A stretch of 7,992 bases of DNA, taken from Pseudomonadota bacterium (GTDB lineage: Bacteria; Pseudomonadota; Gammaproteobacteria; Burkholderiales; Rhodocyclaceae). The translations under genes and the position numbers were made by a program. This document shows positions 1 to 5,681 of this stretch, piece after piece; within the stretch, counting starts at the first letter, position 1; the number at the start of each line of letters is the position of its first letter. The stretch is taken from assembly GCA_030917225.1 (NCBI GenBank), contig JAUPVD010000138.1, positions 1-7,992 on the forward strand. The letters are read 5' to 3'. The notes beneath the pieces were generated by a model that did no database searches, was not told where the DNA came from, and saw only the letters and a list, made by a program, of their open reading frames with translations.

Positions 1-813
1 CGGGTTCTTGGCCATGATGCCGCCGGGGCAGGGCGGCACGCCGATGGCGATGAGGCCGTCGATCAGCGCCAGCGAAAACTCCTCGATGCGCTTGATCTGC
101 GCCGGGCTGAGGCCGTCGGCATAGACGATGGCGTTGTCCTGGTCGGTGGCCAGGGTCTGTTCGCTGCGGCCTTCGCTGCCCAGTACGAGGAAGGCGTAGC
201 TGTCTTCCGGGATGTCGTCGAACCACTCGGCGCGCAACAGGCCGATCAGACGCAGGACGATCTGGTCGTTGAGGTGGGCGATGAGGCGAACGAGGTCGCG
301 GATGCCGATGCCGGTGCCGGAGAGGTGCAGCACCAGCGCCTGGATGCGCGCATGCAGCGGCTTGAGGTCATCGAGGCTCTTGGCCTTCTCGATGTCGAGC
401 ACCAGCTGGTGCGGCGAGTGGGCCTGCAGGCGCAGGATGTCGGTGTCGGTGATGATGCCGGCCAGTTTGCCTGCGGCATCGACGACGCCGAGCCGGTGGA
501 TCTTCTGCTTCGACATGCGGTAAAGCGCTTCGTAAAGCAGGTCGTCTTCGCCGATGGTCGACAGCGGCGAGTTCATGATGTCGTGCACCTTCAACTGATC
601 GGGGCAGATGCCGGCGGCGACGACTTTGTTGCGCAGGTCGCGATCGGTGAAGATGCCCGTCGGCTGGTCGTTTTCGACGACCACGACGCTGGAGATGTTT
701 TTCTCGCGCATCAATCCGACAATGCCGATCAGCCCATCGTCGGCGCTGCAGGTGACGACGTTGCGAGCACAGAAATCCCTGACCGGGCGGAAAAACTGGT
801 TGTCTTCGTTCAT
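1..813 (-). CDS. CBS-pair / DUF294 nucleotidyltransferase-like protein, 3' end missing
   Basis: The 271 visible codons run off the left edge without a stop. Reading from the start, the protein has two CBS domains (about residues 11-65 and 76-129), a helical linker, then a DUF294 (GlnD-like) nucleotidyltransferase core with LGSEGRSEQT near 211-220 and the acidic DQDNA motif at 224-228. The visible part ends in the conserved PPCPGGIMAKNP segment. CBS pairs usually bind adenine nucleotides. The GS..GR...DxD pattern suggests nucleotidyl transfer, perhaps to a signalling protein, but no substrate is known to me for this family. The start is well constrained: an in-frame TAA lies at 841-843 and the ATG at 811-813 is the first start after it, with a modest AAAGG-like ribosome site. 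Many family members carry an extra N-terminal cNMP-binding domain, and this one cannot because of that TAA. Family assignment is confident; the biochemical role is not. Confidence 0.93.
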   Translation of the reverse strand, partial: MNEDNQFFRPVRDFCARNVVTCSADDGLIGIVGLMREKNISSVVVVENDQPTGIFTDRDLRNKVVAAGICPDQLKVHDIMNSPLSTIGEDDLLYEALYRMSKQKIHRLGVVDAAGKLAGIITDTDILRLQAHSPHQLVLDIEKAKSLDDLKPLHARIQALVLHLSGTGIGIRDLVRLIAHLNDQIVLRLIGLLRAEWFDDIPEDSYAFLVLGSEGRSEQTLATDQDNAIVYADGLSPAQIKRIEEFSLALIDGLIAIGVPPCPGGIMAKNP

Positions 814-913
814 GAGTCTGCCTTTGCGCGGAACTGAATATTAGTTTTCTGTCATTTTCTGCCCGGACCGGACGAAAGACAAGCAGCAGGGCGTCAGAAA
901 ACTGGCTGAATTT
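814..913. repeat. Intergenic spacer with A/T-rich inverted and direct repeats
   Basis: This 100-nt gap separates the end of the zinc-ribbon gene from the start of the CBS/DUF294 gene, both on the minus strand. It holds a perfect 9-bp inverted repeat, AGTTTTCTG at 843-851 and CAGAAAACT at 895-903. On the minus strand there is also a second CAGAAAA copy three bases before the first, giving an alternative partner for the same arm. The 43-nt loop and absence of a T-run after the stem make this a poor Rho-independent terminator. A TAATAT hexamer (minus strand, 838-843) could be a minus-10 box for the CBS gene, but I see no good minus-35. Function is unproven. Confidence 0.4.
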
Positions 914-1666
914 TCAGCGGCGCAGAAGATTCCAGACAGCTTCGACACCACCAGTCACGAGGTCGGTGATGTCGCTTTCGAGGACCGACTTGTCTTTTCG
1001 TCTGTCGAGGGCGCTCTTTGATTTCAGCCGCTCGTTGGCGAGCAGGGCGTCGGCATAGGCGTGCGGGTCGACACGTTCCTGCCGCTGGGCTTTTTCGCCA
1101 TAGCCGGCCAGTGCCTCGCGGACGGCGTCCGGGTCGAGGATGACGATGGGCGAGCGGCAGTGGCTGCAGGCGTTTTCGCGGCGGATGTCGACCGGGGCAC
1201 CGCAACCGGAGCAGCGGATGACCTGGACCTGTTTGGCCATTTCCTCGATCTCGGCGCCGTTGAGCTGGCGGACGAAGCCCTTTTCCGACATGAAAGCGGA
1301 GAAGGAGTTGAAGCGGCCGTGTTTTTCCGGGCAGCGGTGGTAGGCGAAATGGCCGTTGCGCGTACGGTCGAGGCCGTGCAACAGCCTTTCGTTGCAGCGC
1401 GGGCAGTTGAGGATGTCGCGCCAGGGCTGGCGCTGGTCGTCGTGGTGTTCGTGTAGCAGACGGAAGAGTTCGAGGACGCCGGCCGGGGCCAGCTGGGCGC
1501 TCTCGAAATCGTCGAACCAGATGCCCTGGCAGGGAAAGCAGATGTCGAGGGTGATTTCGCCGTGCAACTGGCGCTTGAAGCGATGGGTTGTCATCGGTGC
1601 CCGACAGGCGGGGCAAGGGCTGCCACTGCTGGCCGGAGGGTTGATCGGTGCAGTGGTATCGGTCAA
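914..1666 (-). CDS. Zinc-ribbon protein with three CxxC-type metal sites (TFIIB-type zinc ribbon)
   Basis: A predicted soluble 250-residue protein with three metal-binding modules. The first is Cys18/Cys21 with Cys43/Cys46, where LDICFPCQGIWFDDFE matches the zf-TFIIB (PF13453-like) ribbon. The second is Cys88/Cys91 with Cys112 and His116 or a nearby ligand. The third is Cys152/Cys155 with Cys167/Cys170. The C-terminal third is charged and helical, without a recognised domain. I see no signal peptide or membrane segment. The start is TTG at 1664-1666; the first later in-frame ATG (codon 25) would remove the first CxxC pair. No convincing ribosome site precedes the TTG. The gene sits 30 nt after lplT and in the same frame, so it is probably co-transcribed and may depend on translation of lplT. 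Function unknown: a role in metal, redox or protein-quality control would be a guess. Confidence 0.85.
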   Translation of the reverse strand: MTDTTAPINPPASSGSPCPACRAPMTTHRFKRQLHGEITLDICFPCQGIWFDDFESAQLAPAGVLELFRLLHEHHDDQRQPWRDILNCPRCNERLLHGLDRTRNGHFAYHRCPEKHGRFNSFSAFMSEKGFVRQLNGAEIEEMAKQVQVIRCSGCGAPVDIRRENACSHCRSPIVILDPDAVREALAGYGEKAQRQERVDPHAYADALLANERLKSKSALDRRKDKSVLESDITDLVTGGVEAVWNLLRR

Positions 1667-1696
1667 AAAGGGCGGTCTCGGTGAGCGATGGCGCGG

Positions 1697-2962
1697 CTAG
1701 TGGTGGGGGTTGTCATCCAGATGGATGACGTCATCGTGCGCACGCTGGTTGGCCTCGTGCATACGTTTGACCAAGTACATCGTGCTGCTGACGAACAGCC
1801 CGAACAGGGTGATCACCCAGTAGATCGACATTTCGGCCCGCATCATGACGAAATAGAGCCCGGTCATGATCAGGATCGACAGGTTCTCGTTGAAGTTCTG
1901 CACGGCGATGGAATGGCCGGCACCCATCAGGATATGGCCGCGATGTTGCAGCAGCGCGTTCATCGGCACCACGAAGAAGCCGGAAAGGCCACCGATAAGG
2001 ATCAGCAGCGGCACGGCAACCCACATGTCGCTGACGAAGTTCATGATCAACACGATGATGCCCATGGCGATGCCGAGCGGAATGACCCGTATCGACTTGC
2101 GCAGAGTGATGAATTTGGCGGCGACGATGGCCCCGCCGGCGACGCCGATGGCTACAACCCCTTGCAGCATCGATGATTTCGACAGGTCAAGGTGGAGCGC
2201 AGCCTCCGACCACTTGATGACGATGAACTGCAGCGTGGCACCGGCCCCCCAGAACAGCGTGGTGACGGCCAGCGAAATCTGGCCGAGCTTGTCGCGCCAG
2301 AGGAGAGCCAGGCAGTGGTTGAATTCGTGGATCAGGTACCAGGGATTCTTCTTCAGCGGCTTGTGGTCGACGTTGGTTTCCGGAACATAGAGATTGAAGA
2401 TCGAGGCAATGATGTACAGGACACCGACGATGCCGATGGTCATTTCGCCAACGGTGTCGACGCCGGTATCGATGACCGGAAAGTCGAAGGCCAGTATCGA
2501 CTGGGCAATCTCCGGCTTGATCAGCGTGCCGCCGACGACGACGCCGAGAATGATGGCGCCGACGGTCAGGCCTTCGATCCAGCCGTTGGCGATGACCAGT
2601 TTTCGAGCGGGCAGGTATTCTGTGAGGATGCCGTATTTCGCCGGCGAGTATGCGGCAGCGCCGAGGCCGACGACGGCATAGGCGATGAGTGGGTGCACCA
2701 TGAAGAACATCATCGCGCAGCCGATGATCTTGATGCTGTTGCTGATGAACATCACCCGCCATTTCGGCATCGAATCGGCGAAGGCGCCGACAAAGGCCGC
2801 AAGCAGGACATAGGAGACAGTGAAAAAGGTCTTCAGCAATGGCTCGTACTCCGCCGGAGCCTGCATTTCACGCAGGGTGGCGATGGCAGCTATGAGAAGG
2901 GCGTTGTCGGCGAGCGCTGAAAAGAACTGCGCCGCCATGATGATGTAGAAGCCGAAAGGCAT
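1697..2962 (-). CDS. lplT: Lysophospholipid transporter LplT (major facilitator superfamily)
   Basis: A 421-residue inner-membrane protein (E. coli LplT is about 397) with around 12 hydrophobic helices. Family hallmarks are clear: AQFFSALADNALL (11-23), VGLGAAAYSPAKYGILTE (98-115), TLFWGAGATL (235-244), and GGFFVVP..ALLQ-type GLSGFFVVPMNALLQHRG (325-342) followed by AGHSIAVQNFNEN (348-360). LplT flips lysophospholipids (mainly lyso-PE) inward so they can be re-acylated, normally by Aas. No aas gene is fused to it or visible nearby. Differences from E. coli LplT are a longer loop near 160-176 and a C-terminal tail rich in His and Asp after residue 400. The start is forced: an in-frame TAG lies at 2978-2980 and ATG 2960-2962 is the first start after it. 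The Shine-Dalgarno is weak. The gene is divergent from lysR and leads the zinc-ribbon gene. Confidence 0.95.
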   Translation of the reverse strand: MPFGFYIIMAAQFFSALADNALLIAAIATLREMQAPAEYEPLLKTFFTVSYVLLAAFVGAFADSMPKWRVMFISNSIKIIGCAMMFFMVHPLIAYAVVGLGAAAYSPAKYGILTEYLPARKLVIANGWIEGLTVGAIILGVVVGGTLIKPEIAQSILAFDFPVIDTGVDTVGEMTIGIVGVLYIIASIFNLYVPETNVDHKPLKKNPWYLIHEFNHCLALLWRDKLGQISLAVTTLFWGAGATLQFIVIKWSEAALHLDLSKSSMLQGVVAIGVAGGAIVAAKFITLRKSIRVIPLGIAMGIIVLIMNFVSDMWVAVPLLILIGGLSGFFVVPMNALLQHRGHILMGAGHSIAVQNFNENLSILIMTGLYFVMMRAEMSIYWVITLFGLFVSSTMYLVKRMHEANQRAHDDVIHLDDNPHH

Positions 2963-2965
2963 CGC

Positions 2966-3051
2966 GTCGGTCGTGGCCTATGCTTGTAGTCCGCCGGTTT
3001 ATACCACGAAAGTCCTAATGCGCGCAGAGTTGGCATAGGCCGCGCACCGAC
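2966..3051. repeat. Long imperfect inverted repeat bracketing the lplT promoter
   Basis: Left arm 2966-2983 (GTCGGTCGTGGCCTATGC) and right arm 3033-3051 (GCATAGGCCGCGCACCGAC) are reverse complements. Nine bases match perfectly at the inner end and six at the outer end; between them lie two more pairs, one mismatch that would be a G-U wobble in RNA, and one extra base. The arms are separated by 49 nt. The left arm ends 3 nt before the lplT start codon, and the minus-10 box of lplT lies in the loop. This reads either as paired binding sites for a regulator or as a hairpin in a longer lplT leader that would mask its ribosome site. Seen directly; the function is inferred. Confidence 0.75.
2998..3006 (-). 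promoter_or_regulatory. Extended minus-10 promoter of lplT
   Basis: The minus strand reads TGGTATAAA here: a TG-N extension plus TATAAA, five of six matches to the sigma-70 minus-10 consensus. There is no good minus-35 at the right spacing, which fits an extended minus-10 promoter. Transcription would start near 2991, leaving a leader of about 29 nt that contains only the left arm of the inverted repeat. Confidence 0.45.
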
Positions 3052-3068
3052 ATCCGCCGATGCTGCAG

Positions 3069-3082
3069 TGCAACGTTTTGCA
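3069..3082. promoter_or_regulatory. Dyad TGCAA-N4-TTGCA upstream of lysR, candidate LysR operator
   Basis: A perfect 5-bp dyad around CGTT, 56-69 nt before the lysR ATG, in the divergent lplT/lysR region. LysR-type regulators commonly bind A/T-flanked dyads at this distance and repress their own gene. The spacing is one base longer than the usual T-N11-A form, so this is only a candidate. A PstI-like CTGCAG palindrome sits just to its left at 3063-3068. Confidence 0.35.
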
Positions 3083-3105
3083 ATCATTCCGGATTGTGCT
3101 TGAAT
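3078..3105 (+). promoter_or_regulatory. Weak candidate promoter for lysR-alr
   Basis: TTGCAA (3078-3083) and TTGAAT (3100-3105) are separated by 16 nt, each matching four of six sigma-70 consensus positions. Transcription would start near 3112, leaving a leader of about 25 nt before the lysR ATG. The minus-35 overlaps the right half of the dyad at 3069-3082, so a protein bound there would compete with RNA polymerase. Confidence 0.3.
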
Positions 3106-3137
3106 AGAGCCAATGAATATGCAGAGAGCGCTGGTTT

Positions 3138-4040
3138 ATGGCTGACCGTCGTTTGCAGGTGTTCCATGCCGTTGCCCGGTACCTGAGTTTTACCAAGGCC
3201 GCAGAGTCCTTGTTCATGACCCAGCCGGCGGTGACTTTCCAGATCAAGCAACTGGAGGAGCAGTTCAACACGCGCCTGTTCGAGCGGGGACACGGCAAGA
3301 TCACGCTGACGCCTGCCGGGGAAATCGTTTTTGAATACGCTGAAAAAATCCTCAACCTGTCCAGCGAGATGGAAACCCGCATCGGCGAAATGACGGGGAA
3401 GATGTGTGGTCCGCTGATGGTCGGAGCGAGCACGACGATTGCCGAGTTCATGCTGCCGCGCATCCTCGGAGAATTCAATTCGCTTTATCCACAGGTGCGG
3501 ACCCGGCTGACCGTCGCGAATTCGGAAAGCATCGAAAACCGCATTGCCGAACACACGCTCGATGTGGGGCTGGTTGAAGTGCAGACGAAAAACCCGAACC
3601 TGCTCTCCGAGGTCTGCTGCGACGACGAATTGCAGGTGATCTGCACGCCTGACTACCCGCTCAACGGTATGCGTTCGGTGACGCCGAAGTTGCTGCTCGA
3701 CTATGAGTTCATCTCGCGCGAGCCGGGCTCGGGGACTCGTGAAGTCAGCGACACCTACTTCCGCGAGGCCGGTGTTTCGCCTGAGCGGCTGAAAACCCTG
3801 ATGGAACTTGGCAGCCTGGAGGCCCTGAAAGGCGTGGTCGGCACCGGGCTGGGCTTTGCCATCGTGTCGCGGGCCAGTGTCGGCAAGGAACTGCAGTTAG
3901 GTGGCCTGGTCGCGATTCCGCTCGACCCGCCACTGATCCGACGCTTGTCGGTGCTCTCCCCGAAAGAAAAATTCCGCTCCCGGGTGGTGACCACGTTCAT
4001 GGAATTTGCCAAACGCCGCCTGAGGGAGCTTGCTGCCTGA
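3138..4040 (+). CDS. LysR-family transcriptional regulator (CysL/YeiE-like)
   Basis: A 300-residue protein of the standard LysR length. The N-terminal winged helix-turn-helix is about residues 1-60 (RYLSFTKAAESLFMTQPAVT, then QIKQLEEQFNTRLFERG), followed by a linker helix and a periplasmic-binding-protein-like effector domain (about 88-295). The effector domain includes FISREPGSGTRE and MELGSLEALKGVVGTGLGFA, which resemble the YeiE/CysL/CbbR branch from memory of those sequences. The effector is not deducible here. The start is forced by an in-frame TGA at 3114-3116; ATG 3138 is the first start after it, preceded by a weak GAGAG ribosome site. Its stop codon overlaps the alr start (TGATG), so it is in an operon with alanine racemase. 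It is divergent from lplT, the usual geometry for a LysR gene and a target, so lplT, alr or both could be regulated. Confidence 0.93.
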   Translation: MADRRLQVFHAVARYLSFTKAAESLFMTQPAVTFQIKQLEEQFNTRLFERGHGKITLTPAGEIVFEYAEKILNLSSEMETRIGEMTGKMCGPLMVGASTTIAEFMLPRILGEFNSLYPQVRTRLTVANSESIENRIAEHTLDVGLVEVQTKNPNLLSEVCCDDELQVICTPDYPLNGMRSVTPKLLLDYEFISREPGSGTREVSDTYFREAGVSPERLKTLMELGSLEALKGVVGTGLGFAIVSRASVGKELQLGGLVAIPLDPPLIRRLSVLSPKEKFRSRVVTTFMEFAKRRLRELAA

Positions 4041-5122
4041 TGCCTCGCCCGATTCGTGCCCGCATCGACCGGGCCGCACTGTTGCACAACTATCTGCTCG
4101 CCAAATCACGTACGCCAGGTTCGCGCGCCTGGGCGGTGGTCAAGGCCAACGCCTACGGCCATGGCCTGATGCATGCAGCCGATGCGCTGGCCGATGCCGC
4201 CGACGGGTTTGCGCTGCTTGATCTTGCAGAAGCGGTGACCTTGCGCGAGGCCGGCATACGCCAGCCGATCCTCCTGCTCGAAGGCTTTTTTACGGCGGAG
4301 GATCTGGAACTGGTCGCCGAACATCGCCTCAGCGTGGTTGTGCATCGTCTGGAGCAACTGCAGATCCTGCGTCAGGTCGGGCTGCCGGTACGAGTGCCGG
4401 TCTACGTGAAACTGAATACGGGCATGAACCGCCTCGGCTTCCGGCCGGAGTCGCTGGGCGCGCTGCGCGAGGAACTGGCCAAGTCGCAGGCGGTGGGCGA
4501 CATTACCTTGATGACCCATTTTGCCGAGGCCGATGGCGACAGATTGTCGGGTCGGGGCATCGACTGGCAGTTGCAGGCCTTTGCGGCGATGGCCGGCGAG
4601 TGGCGCGGCCCGGTCTCTCTGGCCAATTCGGCGGCCATCCTGCGCCACCCCAAGACGGCTCGTGACTGGGTTCGGCCCGGCATCATGCTCTACGGTGGCA
4701 GTCCATTTGCCGATGAAAGCGCTGACCAGCTCGGCCTGCGCCCGGTGATGACGCTGGCCAGCGAAATCATCGCCGTACAAGCCATCGCCACGGGCGAGCG
4801 CGTGGGTTATGGCGGGACCTTTGTCGCTGACCGCGAGATGCGCGTCGGTGTCGTCGCCTGTGGCTACGCCGATGGCTATCCTCGCCATGCGCCGACGGGA
4901 ACGCCGGTGCTGGTCGGTGGCCGGCGGACGCGAACGCTTGGCCGGGTGTCGATGGACATGCTGGCGGTAGATCTGACCGATTTCCGCGAAGCCGGGGTCG
5001 GGACTCCTGTAACCCTGTGGGGCGAGGGGCTGCCGGCCGATGAGGTGGCCACGGCTGCCGGGACCATCAGCTATGAGCTTTTCTGTGCGCTGGCCGGACG
5101 GGTACCGATCGAAGCCGTTTGA
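4040..5122 (+). CDS. alr: Alanine racemase (PLP-dependent)
   Basis: Interconverts L- and D-alanine in the cytoplasm, supplying D-Ala for peptidoglycan. The 360-residue length is typical of the Alr/DadX family. Key residues are present: the PLP lysine in AVVKANAYGHG (Lys35, with Tyr39), Lys124 and Arg131 in KLNTGMNRLGF (the carbamylated lysine position and the cofactor-side arginine), the second catalytic base Tyr257 in VGYGGTF, and the Met-Asp pair in RVSMDM (Met305, Asp306) that contacts substrate. Domains run as N-terminal TIM barrel (about 1-230) then C-terminal beta domain. The start ATG shares its A with the stop codon of the upstream LysR gene, so translation is probably coupled and no independent ribosome site is needed. 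A biosynthetic alr is more likely than a catabolic dadX because no dadA is in view. Its end converges on the cNMP-binding gene, 18 nt away, with no hairpin terminator visible. Confidence 0.97.
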   Translation: MPRPIRARIDRAALLHNYLLAKSRTPGSRAWAVVKANAYGHGLMHAADALADAADGFALLDLAEAVTLREAGIRQPILLLEGFFTAEDLELVAEHRLSVVVHRLEQLQILRQVGLPVRVPVYVKLNTGMNRLGFRPESLGALREELAKSQAVGDITLMTHFAEADGDRLSGRGIDWQLQAFAAMAGEWRGPVSLANSAAILRHPKTARDWVRPGIMLYGGSPFADESADQLGLRPVMTLASEIIAVQAIATGERVGYGGTFVADREMRVGVVACGYADGYPRHAPTGTPVLVGGRRTRTLGRVSMDMLAVDLTDFREAGVGTPVTLWGEGLPADEVATAAGTISYELFCALAGRVPIEAV

Positions 5123-5140
5123 TCTGGCGACTGATTGTGC

Positions 5141-5623
5141 CTAGTGGTTCCGCCCGATGACATAGGCGTCGTCCATGTCGCGCAGGCGGCGGGAGAGGAT
5201 ACGGGCGATGTTGCGGTAGATGCGGGCGCTGCTGAGCGGGTTCTTCCAGCAGGCGTTTTCGGAGAGGCGCAGCAGCACGCAGGGGCTTTCGGCGATAACC
5301 GAGGCGGAGCGCAACTCCTGGTCGATCAGCGACATTTCCCCGAAGGAGTCGCCGGGATGCAGGCGGGCGAGTTCCGTAGCCATGCCCTTGGCTGATTTCG
5401 TGACCGATACCTGCCCGTCGATGATGACATAGAGCCAGGCGCCCGTGCTGCCTTCACGAACGATGGTTTCGCCCGTCTGAAAGGTACATTTCTCGGCGGC
5501 TTCCAGCAGTTGCAGCAGTTCTTCGCCTTTCATGCCGTGGAAGACCTGAACCTGGTCGATCAGCTTGAACATGATGCGCTGGAGGTCCTGAAAGCTGAAT
5601 TGTTCCTTGAGCCAGTGGGTCAT
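5141..5623 (-). CDS. Stand-alone cyclic-nucleotide-binding-domain protein
   Basis: A 160-residue protein with a single Crp-like cNMP-binding beta-roll (about residues 22-125). It has GETIVREGS near 51-59, IIDGQVSV near 67-74, and a phosphate-binding cassette FGEMSLIDQELRSAS (94-108) in which Glu96, Arg105 and Ser106 occupy the ligand-contact positions. This suggests it can still bind cAMP, c-di-GMP or a related ligand. After the domain there is only a helical tail (about 130-155), with no helix-turn-helix, so it is not a complete Crp/Fnr transcription factor and probably acts through a partner. The start ATG follows a good AAGGA ribosome site six nt upstream. It is divergent from radA across 50 nt and convergent with alr, so it is probably transcribed alone. 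Partner and ligand are unknown. Confidence 0.9.
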   Translation of the reverse strand: MTHWLKEQFSFQDLQRIMFKLIDQVQVFHGMKGEELLQLLEAAEKCTFQTGETIVREGSTGAWLYVIIDGQVSVTKSAKGMATELARLHPGDSFGEMSLIDQELRSASVIAESPCVLLRLSENACWKNPLSSARIYRNIARILSRRLRDMDDAYVIGRNH

Positions 5624-5632
5624 GGCACGTCC

Positions 5633-5659
5633 TTGAGGTCGTCAGGTCGAGTCTATTGT
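5633..5659 (+). promoter_or_regulatory. Weak candidate promoter for radA
   Basis: TTGAGG (5633-5638) and TATTGT (5654-5659) are 15 nt apart, each matching four of six consensus positions. The minus-10 occupies the same base pairs as the minus-10 of the opposing cNMP-gene promoter. A start near 5666 would leave only about eight nt before the radA ATG. The short spacing makes this uncertain. Confidence 0.25.
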
Positions 5660-5681
5660 ATTCTCCGCACACCATGAGCAA
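5655..5681 (-). promoter_or_regulatory. Candidate promoter for the cNMP-binding-domain gene
   Basis: The minus strand carries TACAAT (5655-5660), five of six minus-10 matches, with TTGCTC (5676-5681) as a possible minus-35 at a short 15-nt spacing; TTGACT slightly further up is a better hexamer at 20 nt. Transcription would start near 5648, leaving a 25-nt leader containing the AAGGA ribosome site. The minus-35 region lies inside the first codons of radA. Confidence 0.4.

Noticed and set aside
274..837. Plus-strand open frame of 187 codons
   Set aside because: It lies opposite the CBS/DUF294 gene, whose minus-strand protein shows clear conserved motifs. The antisense product is low-complexity Asp/Val/Ala/Gly-rich and matches nothing I know.
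905..918. GCTGAA-TT-TTCAGC palindrome at the zinc-ribbon gene end as a terminator
   Set aside because: The loop is only two bases and no T-run follows on the minus strand, so it is unlikely to stop transcription.
894..1616. Minus-strand open frame of 240 codons overlapping the zinc-ribbon gene
   Set aside because: It is the out-of-frame reading of the same DNA, giving an Arg/Pro-rich product. The chosen frame has ordered CxxC motifs.
2192..2920. Plus-strand open frame of 242 codons
   Set aside because: It is the antisense shadow of lplT, which is unmistakable on the minus strand.
3084..3554. Minus-strand open frames of about 156-159 codons over the lysR 5' end
   Set aside because: They are antisense to a clear helix-turn-helix coding sequence, have no recognisable domain, and one would cross the intergenic control region.
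4106..4888. Minus-strand open frame of 260 codons
   Set aside because: It is opposite alr, whose catalytic motifs are all intact, so this is a by-product of GC-rich codon periodicity.
5656..5673. TTG at 5656 as the radA start
   Set aside because: It would add six residues not expected in RadA. The ATG at 5674 gives the usual start just before the zinc finger, although neither has a good ribosome site.
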